The notes under the pieces were generated by a model, which was not told the origin of the DNA, made no database searches, and saw nothing but the letters and a program-made list of their open reading frames with translations. 64,000 nt of DNA from Gordionus sp. m RMFG-2023 (lineage: Eukaryota > Nematomorpha > Gordioida > Chordodea > Parachordodidae): contig NC_088775.1 in assembly GCF_954871325.1 (NCBI RefSeq), positions 82,065,561 through 82,129,560 on the forward strand, in the 5' to 3' direction. Of this stretch, positions 47,040 to 60,000 are shown piece after piece (the first letter of the stretch is position 1; the number at the start of each line of letters is the position of its first letter). A program made the translations under genes and the position numbers.

Positions 47040-48319
47040 TTTATAATATATTTTATATTTTTTCACAATTTCTTTTATTATTAAAAAAAATTTATAATGA
47101 AAATATTTAATGTGAATTAACTAAGAATTCTGGGTATATATTCCTGAAAAATTTATTATTAAAAATAATATTTTTATTCAATTAAATCAAGTTCTTTTGT
47201 TATGTTGATAAATTAATTACAAAACATATTTATGATTGTTTCTCATTATAAAAAGTGTGATATGGAGATATTTAAATTTTTTAAAATCAATTGTTTTGAT
47301 GTTCGACAATAGAAACAATATATTTTTCTTTTTAGAAATATTACCATTATATTACATTGGTAATTTTTTTATTTTTTTTACATAAAAGAATCTACTTTTA
47401 TAAAAATATAAACAATCAAGATTTTGTCCGAAGAAAACTTTTGAACTATTTATTGAGTTTTTCATTATAAAATAAATTGCAAAAAATTTATAAAAAAGAA
47501 AAAATGATTGACTTAAATTTTGTATTTTTAAAAAATAATTGAAAAAGAAATTATTTATATTTTTGAAATAAGCGTTGACCATTTTTTTTTATAAATTTCA
47601 GGGAATTGATAATATAGCCATTCTTAGGATAATAGTAATTGAAAGTGTTAAAAGTGTCAAAACAGTTAAACATAAATTATATTTAAGAATATATCGGGCT
47701 TATGATAAGCTAAGGTTTTTTTATTTTAATTTGCAAAAACAAGAAATTAGTTTATAAAAAAATATAACAGTGACAAGTTACCTTTATTCGAGAATGTAGC
47801 TGGAAATTTTGTCTGGGTGGAAAGGGGGGGGGAGAATTTTTATATTGAAAATGGTAAGGGTTATGATTAGCTTTTTTTTAAAGTACCATACCATGGATTA
47901 CAGATTTTTCCCCCAATGATTAAAAGATAAAATAATGGAATAATGGCCCGACGTCCTATAGCCTGTAGCAAGTCGTATAAATTTAAATAAAATTATAACG
48001 GGATGGGCAAGGCAAAAAATTTAACGTGCCAACCCTTTAAATTATATATATTTTTTTGAATTTCAAAGCAAATTTTATTAATATCATTTTTATTAATATT
48101 TTTAAAGTTTAAAAAATATGTATTTAAAATAATACATTATTAAAACTTATATTTCCTTATTAATTAAAAGCTGCCTAATATCGATGCTATTAAAAGTAAC
48201 GCTACATTATTAAAGTGACCATCAGTCTCGCCGCTACTTCTATAAAGAATAGCTTATTAATGGCGCTGCTAATCTTTTCGAGTGGTTCTAGCTAAAATTG
48301 GCTACTTCATACTTGTTTT

Positions 48320-48510
48320 GTAGAGATATTAGTTGCTTTAGGATACAAGTTATATTACATTCCTCATTGGGAACCCATTATAATTTTTAAAAATTGATAA
48401 GGTATATAAGAAAATCTCAAATTAAACGACCTTGTTTTGTTATTTTCTAGTGTCTCAAAATTTTTGCTGCCACTTGTCCAAGAATCTAAATTGACATAAA
48501 ATATATCCAT
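48320..48510 (-). pseudogene. Orphan family remnant K (exons 1-2 only)
   Basis: The minus strand shows a decayed exon 1 (MDIFYVNLDSWTSGSKNFET from 48510) and exon 2 (about 48320-48393, gttcccaatgaggaatgtaatataacttg). Exon 3 is absent. A promoter-like ...atttatataaaatgtgatatagaggg lies at about 48753. It marks the outer edge of block 2. Confidence 0.6.
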
Positions 48511-48519
48511 TCTATTAAA

Positions 48520-51500
48520 TAATATTTATATTTATCAATATTTTATTATAAAAAATAATTTTTTTAAAATAATGTACATATAATTTAAAATATTTAATGT
48601 GGTTCAACTTAGAGTTTATGGTGATTTAAATACTCTATAAAAAGTTATTACAATTAAAAATATGATTTGCTATTCAATTAATACGTTTATTCTTCTGATA
48701 TGAATTGGATTTTTTTAAAATTAAAGGTGACAACACATTTGTAAAAGACTTCAATTTATATAAAATGTGATATAGAGGGATAGTGTTGAATGGTTCCATT
48801 TGGGTAGATTAAGATTTTATTCAAATATGTAATCCTCGAGATTTGGAAAAGAGATCCAAACATCTCTGCCATTTACTAGCAAAATCTCCCATAATATTAT
48901 TTAGGCTAAATCTTAATCAGGTCATTTTTAAAATCGAGCCGTTAAGCAGCATTAGGGAAGATCATTAAAATTTTCATAAAGCAATCCTTTTTCTCTTCTC
49001 TTCAATTACACCTATAATACAATACAAACAATTATATATATATTTTGCTTATGAAAAATATTGTAATTGTCAGAGCTAATTTAATGTATATCAGAGACCT
49101 ACAGGCGGGCCGGGAGGCATTTTAATTTTTTTAAAAATATTTTAATACACAAATATTTTAAAACACAAATAATTTGAAACACAAATATTTTAAATCGCTA
49201 ATCCGGGACGAGTCTCAAAATTTTTTTCAAATAAAATCCGGACCGGTAGTAAAAATATAAAACCCGGTCTGGTTCGAAAGATTTTTTCAAAAAAATCCGG
49301 ATCGGTAATATTTTTTTTAAAAATAAATATAGATTTTGGCGGGTGGAAGCTTTTTAAATTATTGAATTTTTCAACGCGCTAAATATCATCTGCTTAGTAT
49401 AATAGTGTTCTATATCCATTTTTTTAATTTTTTTTTAAAATAATTTCTTTCACTTTAAATAAGAGATCACACTATATTCATGCAAATAATTAATTAAATT
49501 ATATTACAACCTTCTAATTGTAAATATGGGAGAATACACTACTAAAAAATTGATTTATCGAAAGCGGATAATTGACCACTATAATTCTCAACCGACGAAA
49601 AAAAGATCGAATATTTTTTTTAAAAAAATGATTTAAATTTGAAGTTATAATTATTCCTCAACGGACTAACTAAATTGAAAGTTGTAGATGAAACTGAAAA
49701 CCGATAAACTTCGTTGGAGAATTTATGGTGGTGGTGGTGGTGGGGGAGGGGTATTTTTATTTAGAATTTTATTTACGAGAGCAGTGAAAAAAAATTTGAC
49801 GTGCCTGAGGTATATAAAAAAAATGTATCTAAAATAATTTTTTAAAAAAATGTGGAGGTATCCAAGGGAGAAAAAAAAAGTCAATGAAATTAGATAGACA
49901 GGTCTATAAAGAGATCCCCTGTCGTCATATAAAAAAAACCCCTTCCTCACTTGCTTTGCGGTATCTACAGTTATTTTTTATAATACTCTTTTAATTGATT
50001 GGAACGTGTCGTCGACGAAAACTCCAATGAAATTGGTAACTATGGGCATGATTTTTTAAAGTTTCGACATGCGATTAGAGCAATGTGTAGTCCCAGATTA
50101 GAGGGAGGCTGTTGGATCAAGGTATTAAAATAATACCATCTGGTTGATTTTTTTAAACTATCATCGAAGAGACCTCGAGGATCTATGATATGCTAAACTT
50201 TTTAAAAGCTATGTAACATAATATTTAGTTGCAGGTTGACGAACCACTAAAATATTTTTTAGTGGGTGGTTGGCCCTTTATTGCCGATGATTTCACCATA
50301 GTAAACAAAATTAGATGGGCATATTGTGTTATACTAAGAATAGTGCGATTGAAAGAATACATCCTTTAAAATTTTAAGGAATCAGAACTAGAAACCCTAC
50401 AAATAATTTATATGCCTAATGTTCAATTTTTTTAAAATTCATATTTAGAGGGTTTATTTATTTTTAAAATTGATTGCTTCAGGGTAAAATTCTCATAGGA
50501 GCCGAATTACATTTAATAAATTGTAAACTTTCAAAATAAAATATTCATGAATCGGAAAAAGAAATCATTTTTTGAAATATATTTAAGAACCAACATGAAC
50601 CATTTGTAATCCAATCAGATTCCAGCTTTGCTTAGAGAGTCAATACTAAGTGTTTACAGTGAGAATTCCAGGCTAACTTATTGTAGGTTAAAACGAAACA
50701 TTTTTGCATAAATTTTAATAATAAGGATGAGTATAATTTTTATTTAAAACTTAATAAAATTTTTTTATAAATAAAATATAGGATTTGAAAATGAAATAAA
50801 TATATTGACCTTCTGTCAATTCGTTAATGTATATTATGAAATATGCAAATGTTAGAAGAGGTTATTTTGATTGGGAATTATCTTTCATAATAGTTCTAGA
50901 AACTGAATCTCTCTAATTTTTATGACCAACTATTTAAGTTCTTTCCAAACTAAAATAAGTTGAAACCCCGTACAATATTATAGCAAACTTTTGAAAATTT
51001 AAATTGAAAATATTTTCAAAAAATTATGAAAAAATGAATATATAAATTTAAATATATTCAAATTTCATTAAAAAAAATTTCTTTTTTGAGATGAATAATA
51101 TTTCAAACCTGATTATAGAAAATAAAATATCTAATCGTTGAAATATTTTTTTTAAAAGATTTTTGATTTCATCTTGAAAGATTTTTTCTGCATGAAAATC
51201 ACAAACTATTTACTTATGGCTAAGTTTAAAATATCAAAACATATGACTCGAAAACTTTTGAAACTTTATCAAAAAAAATACATTTTTTTTAATGTCAAAA
51301 ATAAAAGCATGTCCAAAATAATTCCAGAAAATTTAAAAAATTTAAAAAATTTAAAAAATAAAAGATTTTTTAAAATTTTGGTATTTTTAGTTTGATAAAT
51401 CTTTTTTTTCAAAGATTTTGCTCAAAATTTTTTTTATAGATATATTTATTTCAAACTCTTCTCCAAAACCAAACATATTAAAATACATCTCTGACAAAAT

Positions 51501-53200
51501 ATAAAAAAATTTCCTCAAATAAATGCTTTAAAATTGAAAAATAAATACCTTAAAATAAAACAACCTCCATCAAACTATCGCCTTACCCTTAAAATCTAAC
51601 TCTATTATAGAACCTGGTATAAGCAAAATTAACATTTTTTCTAATTATTATTAACCCCCCCCCCCCTTATCTTCCACCTCCAAGATCAAAAGAAAATAAA
51701 GAGAAAAATTATAGACTTTAAGTTAACAGTTTATAAAGTATTTTAGATAAATTATTGATGATGAATATTTTTTTTAAAAAATATCAATTTTATCACAACT
51801 CTTTTTATTCGGGTGTGTGAATGGACCTTATTAAAAGTATTGATAAGTATAATTGGGTAATGACTAAATATCGGCGAATTCGGCTCAATCTACTGAGGCG
51901 TACCGGAAATTTTTTTTTAACAAAAAAGCGATTTAATTAATGCCAAATTGGCAGTTCTCGGCTAAAATCTCTGTTTCACAGATTTTTAGCTAGCTAAAAA
52001 TTTGGTTTAATGGCTATAAATTTAATAAATACACCTCAACTATAATAAGAAAAGATATCGTTATACTCCTTTTATATAGTTCCCTAATGAGACTACTTTT
52101 TTGGGGAGGAACTTTAACTAAATCATCCAGGTCAAATAATTCACGGCGTGAGAGAAAGTCATTATGTTATCCATAATTTTGCTAGATTTTTTACGTAATA
52201 ATTTATCAGAAAAATATTATTTGTTATATTCTTTAGGGTTTGAATTTAAAATTTGGATAAAATTTGTAATATAAAATGCTGGATATTATTATTATTATTA
52301 TAATATTCCATTTTTTTTTTTTTTTATTTTTCATTTTTAACTAAAAAATTAATATTTTAATAAAATGGAATTTTTTTTTAGGTGGTGAATTTTTTATTTT
52401 TTAAAAAAGCGATTTCAATTTAAAAAGATTAACTACAAATAAAAACAATAACAAATTAAATATTTATTTTTAAAAAAAAGCAAATAAGGATATAAATTAA
52501 AAATTATATTAAAATTTTTTTAAAAAAAGAAAGAATCATTCCATTTTATTTATATCTGGATAGAAATTTTCGGATAAAACTAATTAATTTTTTATTCTTA
52601 TTCGAACATAACGATAATTTATTATTCTTACGATTCAAATTATTATTTTTTTGAATGTGTTGAAATGTTCCGCAAAAAAATAATAATAAAACTAATTTTT
52701 AACATAATCCGACAATTTTTTTTTAACCAAACTAGAGTGAGCGGGCCATGAATAAAAATAGGCCCGCGTCTAGTGTTGTTAAAAGGCCTGATTTTGATTG
52801 ATTTTTAAAAACGGCCTTATTACGATTTTAGCCAAAAAAATTATATGAGCAAAATCATCAGGCTCACTCAATATTATTTTGGTATCGGACTTTTACCCGG
52901 GTCTTACCTCATAAAATGTACGATAAATATTGCCGTTGAATCAAATATTTTTGTCTAGAACTATATATACATTTTTATTTTATATTTTTAAATAAAATAA
53001 ATTAATATTTAATTAATTTGTAAATTATATTCATGATATATTATATTAATACTAAAAATATTTTCGAATAGACTTTATTAATAATAGATTTAGCAGACTT
53101 CATCGTCATTTTAAATAATGTGAAAAAAAAATAAAATAAATATATATATTTTAGTATAAATTTGGAAGGTAATCGATTTTTTAATTTTTAATAAGTCGGG
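48520..53200. other. A/T-rich region with MITE fragments and simple repeats; no gene seen
   Basis: 49089-49330 starts cagagacctacaggcgggccggg and is a CAGAGACC-family MITE fragment. 49728-49750 is a (ggt)n/G-rich tract. 51655-51666 is a run of 12 C. 52735-52768 is a hairpin, gcgggcc-15 bases-ggcccgc. 52774-52910 is a decayed TAGTGTTGTTAAA MITE. The short ORFs here look like A/T-rich chance frames. Confidence 0.45.
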
Positions 53201-53290
53201 ACATTTTTTATTGTGTATAATTTTTTTTTTAGTATAATTATACTTTTGACATTATTCCAAATTTCTACCCATTATATTAAGGGGAAAGAA

Positions 53291-54325
53291 ATGATATGGA
53301 AAAATTTAGACCTATTACAAGCATTGAACGCCTTTATAGGTACGCTCATTAATCTATTATTACTAATCGCCATAATTTACCGTTTCCTATCGAATTTGTT
53401 AACGAAGAAAGAATTATTGACTCGAGGGAGAATTGCTTTGCAACGCGGAGTCTTTAATGACGAGGCCAAATATAATATCGTAACTCTAGTAATCATATCC
53501 ATCACCTGCGATTTTATTCACAATTTTTGTTTTCTGATAAAACAGGATTCCTTGGGAGCGAATTTTTTTTCCTATAGAAACAAAAACGTGTACACGTGCA
53601 AGTTTTACTATTTTATATTATCTACGGTTATAGGTTTCTCCAATTACGCCAAATACCTTATAATACTGATCAGATTTAAACATGCCATTCCCTCTGGCAG
53701 TACTATGCACAATATGATTATAACGATCAGTTCTGAAGCTAAGATAAGACCCATACTCGTCGCGCTCCTGATGATATTGATGGTTTGTAATACGCCCTTC
53801 AACTTATTGAGTAAATTGTACAAATATTATTCTAATAGGCAACTAATTTACGTTTGTCATCATAGTAATTACCTCCAAAATATACAGAGTTTTGTCGATA
53901 TATTCCTATCAAACCTCATTCCATTTTTGTTTACAATAACTATTTATATTTTGGCGATTAACGAAACTATAATGTTACACATTTATTATATCAAGTTAGA
54001 TAAAGCTCACTTAAAAAATCTGATGCCGACCTTTTTTGAACGCGACATTAATTTTGGACATAGAATTCGTAGTTCAATTGATTGCTCGATTAAACCTAAT
54101 CACCTGTTATCTTGGTTCATCAATTCGAAAAATATTTTATTGCGGTCGTTCGAGTCCTATAGTTTATTTAAATTGATACACATTTCAACAAATTTTATTT
54201 ATATCACGTCAATTATTTTGATGCTTTTTCAACCTAATGTCCTTATATATCATCATATCGTATTTATAACGACATTTATATCTCATATTCTCAATATATT
54301 ATTATTTCGCGAAGCATTTTTGTAA
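53291..54325 (+). CDS. Divergent rhodopsin-like seven-transmembrane receptor, 344 aa
   Basis: A single uninterrupted frame with seven hydrophobic helices at roughly residues 12-34, 62-82, 104-128, 152-173, 196-222, 289-309 and 315-338. A Cys before helix 3 (residue 103, YTCKFYYF) and one in the second extracellular loop (residue 189, YVCHHSN) fit the class A disulfide. Helix 2 has an Asp (SITCDFIHN). Helix 3 ends LIRFKHAI where DRYxAI is usual, and helix 7 lacks a clear NPxxY. It may be a strongly diverged peptide-receptor-type GPCR. Start: first ATG of the frame, 53291. Upstream, a T10 tract and AG (53221-53232) would make a good splice acceptor and add about 20 hydrophobic residues, so a 5' exon is possible. 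AATAAA lies at 54332-54337. Confidence 0.72.
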   Translation: MIWKNLDLLQALNAFIGTLINLLLLIAIIYRFLSNLLTKKELLTRGRIALQRGVFNDEAKYNIVTLVIISITCDFIHNFCFLIKQDSLGANFFSYRNKNVYTCKFYYFILSTVIGFSNYAKYLIILIRFKHAIPSGSTMHNMIITISSEAKIRPILVALLMILMVCNTPFNLLSKLYKYYSNRQLIYVCHHSNYLQNIQSFVDIFLSNLIPFLFTITIYILAINETIMLHIYYIKLDKAHLKNLMPTFFERDINFGHRIRSSIDCSIKPNHLLSWFINSKNILLRSFESYSLFKLIHISTNFIYITSIILMLFQPNVLIYHHIVFITTFISHILNILLFREAFL

Positions 54326-54339
54326 ACTATTAATAAAGT

Positions 54340-57000
54340 ATTTCACTCCTTTCAACTTCATACATATCAATCTAGAGATTGGCAAGAAATATTCTGTTAA
54401 AAAATGTATGTCGTTAAGTTAAAAAAAAAAGAAGTAAAAAAATAAATGCATTTGATTCATCTCGCTCTAAGTAATACTTTAATTCACTAAATACAATGCT
54501 ATAAAAATACATATTTTTTTTTGTTTTTGAAATATGGCAGAATAAAAATGCAAATTTAAAATTTAGATACCCCCCTGTTTTTTAATTTACCGGGGTTAAA
54601 AATCTAAAATTGCTTAAAAAAAAACTATTTTAAATTTTTGGAGAAGGGGGTGTTGAGCCACCAATAGCCATACCTAGTGACAGGTTTCACCTTTAGATTT
54701 TTTAATTTCGTTGGCATCTCAAAAAAAAATATCATGTTTTAAATATATTTTTCAATCTAGAAAAAGTGAATAATTTTTCTAATGCTTCTGAGGGAAGGTA
54801 TGAATAAAATATTTATGTAATATATAATTATGTTAAAGACATCGGAGTGATTAATGTTGTTAATTTGCTTGGTCGCAAAATTTAAGACCCAATTTTGTGC
54901 TCAGAGCTGTTTTAGTCGATTCTTAGACCCAAGATAGGGTTTTATGCAACCCGTCAATTAACAACACTAGGAGCGATAATAAAACAGATGGGCTTAATTA
55001 TCTCAAATAAAATAAGGTCAATTTTGTTATAAATAAACTCCCCCTCCCCAATATTTTAATGGTCCTTGTAGTAAGTTGAGTTAGCGATGTAGTAGCCAGG
55101 AATTATCTAAACAATATTTATGATGGCTTCGTCCCCAAACACCCTTTTGCCAGACCTTCGGCCGGTTCCCGCTTATAGAAGTTTTCAAATTAGGTATTTT
55201 TGTTCAAAATATTTCTTTGCATACCTGTGATTATTTTAATTTATTTCTTTTTAGATATGCAATATGTTTTTGTCATCTCCGTAAAGTTGGCCGAGTAATT
55301 GTAATAACTATTCTAAAATTAGGGACAATATTTTGTTCTACTTTAAGTAGTTTAGTAGCCAAATTTATTCGCAACAATATTTTGATCAACCATAAGATTA
55401 AAAATCAACTGAAAGCATTTACTTTGAAAATTTTATCCATGTTTACCGGCTTAATTAGTAATTATAATCTTTTGACGTATTAAAAAAGATGCACTAGCGG
55501 TATTAGAAAATTTGGCAAAATTGGAATCATGTCAGAATGAGAAATATTGATGTAAATATCTGGTTTGCCGTACATATTTAGGGCCGATTAGTACTTATCA
55601 ATTCCTCAATTAACTTTGCCAACTACCAAAAAATAAACCGAGTTATAAACAAAGGGAAATCTAAATTTATCACGCTTTAAATGTGAATTGAACCCTATGG
55701 AAACATTAATTTTGAAGTTTATACCAAACCAATAGATTTCTTAGCTATAGTATATAATTTATACACTATCACATTACAAAATAAATTGTGTGGGGAGGGG
55801 GGCAGGGTTATATATTTGGTAAATTTTTATGGAATTCAAAATGTTGGCTTATTATAATTAGCATTTTACCTTATAAATTATAAAAAATATCAATTCCAAC
55901 TATTAAAGTATCATTTCAAATCGGTAAAATTTAAGACTTTACGTGTGACAAGTATATTACTTTTCAAGATAAAATGGAATATTATGCGCCTAATTTTTGA
56001 AAAATAAAATGAGACATTTTTTCGCAAGATATATAAAGGTCAGGAATATCGATATCAGTAATAAAATGACTTAAAAGAAATCTAGACCTAGGATCAATTT
56101 GTAATAGGGTTTTATTAATATTATGTATGTCGTTTTTTTTGTGTTAAATTGTCTATTCCTCATAAAAAAAAAAATTTGTATAAAACTTTTATATTATTAA
56201 TTTGATATATATTTTAATTATTTTTGTTTATTTATTTTTCACAAATATATAAGACGTGAAAAAAAAGATTAAATTTGACCTTTTAGTTTTGAATTTTATT
56301 TTTACTCTTTTTGGTATGAATATTTTTTTTAAAGTTATTATTTTTCTTCTGAATTTTAAAAAAAAAGGAAAAGGTAATAACGAAAAATACATATAAATAA
56401 AGCGTGGAAAACTATAAAAGTTGAAAAATCCAAAGTCTGAAGCCAGAAATCACTGTTAAAGATAAAAAAACCTGAACCTTTTAAAATAATTAAGAAATAG
56501 ATGATTTATAACTCAAAAAATTAATGAACAAAGACAACTTTACCATCGTTGGATAAAGATTTTAATTTTTTTAAAATAAACCCTGACCGGGCTGGGCCTA
56601 AATGTTTATTTTAAAATACCCGGACGGAGCTGTATATTTTAAAATAGATATACAGATTAAAAATCCGGGCCAGGCTGAAATATTTTATTTTAATATCCGG
56701 GCCGTGCAGTGCAAATGATACCCCTGCAGCTCTCTGAAATATATACAGTAAAACCTGTATGATTTGGGCTCCTAATAATTCGGGTAACTCCTTAATTTGA
56801 CCAAAATTTCGAGCCCCAATCAAAATTTTTGTTAACTAAAATGCCTACATAAATTGGGCAAATATCTTAGTCTCAGCGGTGTCAAAATTAGAGAGATTTT
56901 ACAGTGCTCTTAAATCTGTTAAAATAGTCATCTTTTAATCTAGTTCAACGAATATTTTAAAGTATAGAATTTAAATTAAACAATCACGAATATTTACATA
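54340..57000. other. Intergenic stretch with MITE remnants; no confident gene
   Basis: 54853-54968 is a TAGTGTTGTTAAA-family remnant ending caattaacaacacta. A 56570-56745 segment carries reverse-oriented GC islands (ccgggctgggcc, ccgggccaggctg) and ends ctgcagctctctgaaatata, so it is a CAGAGACC-family MITE. An 88-codon frame at 55217-55483 follows a tttctttttag acceptor-like site but has no recognisable domain. Confidence 0.45.
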
Positions 57001-57002
57001 AC

Positions 57003-57008
57003 TTTATT
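57003..57008 (-). terminator. Polyadenylation signal of the WRAP53 homologue
   Basis: AATAAA on the minus strand, 64 bases past the TAG stop, in the sequence TGTAAATAAAGTTATG. Position and form fit a normal metazoan poly(A) signal. Confidence 0.7.
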
Positions 57009-57072
57009 TACAAAATATCAGCCGTAATATAATACTACGTTATGTGTACAATAGAAGGTATAATATATTAGA

Positions 57073-60000
57073 CTATTCATTATCCGAATTGAGCAAAGAA
57101 ACATTCCAAATTTTAAAACAATTTCTATTCTCATCTTCGATAAAGTTGAAATCTATTGCACCATCTTCCATTTCTGATAATGTGTCGTCGGTATCTGTTG
57201 AATCGTTGGATGAATTTAATAATTCATCCTTATTATTTAAAGGTTTCGATTTTCGCGTGAGAGATTGACATGATATGTGCCTTCTACCGCTTGATGTGGC
57301 TAGTAGAGCTAACGAGGGGTGGATACTATATCATAAATTACAAAAAAATAAAATAATATATTGAAATAAATTTAAATATTTGCAGATGTTGGTAGTTTAA
57401 CAACTAATCGATTGCAAATGAAATTGAATTTGAAGTAGAGCAAAATACTCTTTTAAATAGATATATCAGAAGGCTCATAGTTTTTTAAAATTATTTTTGC
57501 CAGTTTAATAAAATTAGATCCCGACTCTAGGGGGTATTAGCTAGACATTACATAGCAATGCCAGCTGACAACATCAAAAGGATCATTCAATAAATATAAC
57601 TGGGGAAATTAATACCGCTAAAAAAAATCGCCTTGATGATAATATTGAAAATTCTTTTTTTATTAAAAATGTACCCATTTAAAAATTCCATTAATAATTA
57701 ATTCAAAATATAAAATTAATAATTTTTTAATATTATAATTATGTAAACAATTACAAATATTTCAGTTTTTCATTTGATATTTAAATCTTGGGCCAGTGCT
57801 TAAAGAATATGGATTTTTTGAAAAATATATATAGGAAAAATGTGCCATAAATGGCCATGTTTGAAGACTGGCCACCACCCTTTAACTTTTTATCTATTGG
57901 ACCAATTTCTCTCAAAATAGGTCAAAATGTGTATATTTATGATATTTACTTTACCTAAGTTTATTTATTGAATAGAGCAATCCAATAAAAAATATTTTAA
58001 ATAAACTGTTTTTAGTACCTCTTTCTGGAAAAATCACGCTTCACATATATTTTGTTTGGTGAAAAAATTACTAATTTAGATTACTGATATTAAATATAAA
58101 TATTATCCTTAGGCATTTAGCATTATTCACACAAAAAATTAGACTTTAAAAGTTTTATTTAATAGACATATGGTATTGTCTGGCCATATATTGATTGGCC
58201 AAAATTCGCACATTCATATATTCATATTGAAATAAATGCTCGTGCAAAACAACATTTGGTGAAATTTCAAATGATAAACAAACTTAAGAATGTTTAGCAA
58301 AAAGATAATAATATTATCATTAAATAGAATAGATGATGATAAATTGTGATATTAATACTAATTAAATTAGTGTATAATTAAAAAATGTAGAAATATTAAC
58401 ATAAGTCTTTTACAAGTATTTCTTATTGTATTATTTTATATTTATAATAAAATTCTTAAGTAATATATTATGGCCAGTTGACACGCATATGGCCAATCAA
58501 TACATACGGTGTATTGACTGGCCAGAAAAATAACTTTCACATAACCTCGTCTAGCTCATAAACTATTAAAGATAGAGCTTTGATTCTAATTTTATTTTAA
58601 AGATTAATAATTAGGCTACACATTGATATAAAATTTGTTTGGTTAAACCCAAATCTTAATACCATTTTTCCAAAATAGAATTGGATATAGAGAATTATAG
58701 GATAGGGCCAATATATCCCTTTGAGTAAAAAAGTGATATAGGCACTTCTTGCTAATCAATAATTTACGAAAAAAGATTTTACTATTTATAAATAACTACA
58801 ACAAACAAAAGATAATGAATTTATTAAATCAGATGATAATATATTCAGCTAACCAACAAATATATTGTCAAAAATTAAAACAATGTTAATATAAAAATGA
58901 ATACATTTAATTAGAGAGAAAAGAATTTTAAAAAAAAGATACTAAAAGTATCACTAGGAAAACTATTTTTTTAAACCTGACACCGTTAACGCAATCCGTA
59001 TGTGCCTTGAAATCTAACAAAATATCTTCCTTTTTTTCACTTCCGGGTGATATATCCCAAAATTTAACGTGTCCGTTCATAAGACCACTAACCAGATATT
59101 TGAGTTGGCTGTCTATATCAAAATAAACTCGTTGGTTGTTATTTACGGGTCGGCAATAGGTTTGACACACTTTTCCCATATTTCTCAAATCCCAGCAAGT
59201 TATGCAAGGATCCTATTCAAAAAATATTTTTTATAATCATAAAATATGATAGTAAAAAAAATATAATTATATTCGAATAAAATACTGATTAATACTAAAA
59301 AAAAATCGTCTAATATATTTATCAAAGATCTGCAGGCCAGAACAGAAAATTTCTTTCCTTCTTTCTTTATACCTGTTAGTATAATTTAAAAAAAAATTAT
59401 AAACACTCCTTTTTTTTTACAAAACTGGGGCTGGGAAAAAATTTATTTACTGAGTTGCATATAAATTTTTAGACAACAAAATTTTAAAAAATCCATGACA
59501 AACAAGGCTTAAAAAAAATAAAAAGGTCAGGCCTAAAAATTATTTTTAAAAAATCTGACAGGTTTAAAATGTGGAAAGAGGGGGGGGGGGTAACTGAATA
59601 CTCGACCTCTGAAGGTGTCTAATATTTATGACATAGGCGTAACTAAGGGGGTAGGAAATTAGACTTGTTCTCGTAACAAAATTTTTTATCTTTACTCTCC
59701 CCTCTCCCCTTAACTCCAAAAATGTATACAATAAATAATAATTTGAAAGAAAAATTAAGTATAAGTTATAAATAATTTTTTAAAATAACCACTATAATTA
59801 AAATTTTTTTAGAAAAAAACATTTTTATATAAAAAAAAATGAAACCCCAAATTAATAATTATAAAAATATAACATAGCCAAAAGGTCTACAATAGATATA
59901 CCAAAAGGCTCCAAATAACATTTATGGCGAAAACCTTCAACACCTAATAGAAAAGTCCCCTCTATAGGAAAATTCTGGGCCTATGATTTCAATCACTGGT

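Larger units (their letters stand above)
34590..48000. repeat. Array block 2: segmental duplicate of block 1 (copies H, I, J), split by a LINE
   Basis: 34590-34860 matches 8600-8930 (catataaccatctataggcc...cccacattgtttcg). 34870-35010 then matches 10390-10520, so 1.5 kb, including a copy A counterpart, is missing. 35000-35130 matches about 10980-11090. After the LINE, 40940-41860 matches 13490-14380 and leads into copy H, the counterpart of C. Block 2 therefore derives from a block 1-like array. The segment matching 11.1-13.5 kb, including copy B, is absent exactly where the LINE sits. Remnant K lies just beyond. Confidence 0.75.

Noticed and set aside
51174-51395. 73-codon Lys/Phe/Leu-rich ORF
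   Set aside because: Composition is that of random A/T-rich DNA with a short aaatttaaaa repeat; no splice context or motif.
55217-55483. 88-codon frame after an acceptor-like tttctttttag
   Set aside because: It starts at a TTG, matches nothing I know, and A/T-rich DNA readily gives Leu/Ile/Phe/Asn frames. A terminal exon is possible but unsupported.
57044-57268. Plus-strand ORF MYNRRYNILDYSLSELSKET...
   Set aside because: Antisense to the last WRAP53 exon (57325-57073), whose minus-strand translation matches the family and carries the stop and poly(A) signal.
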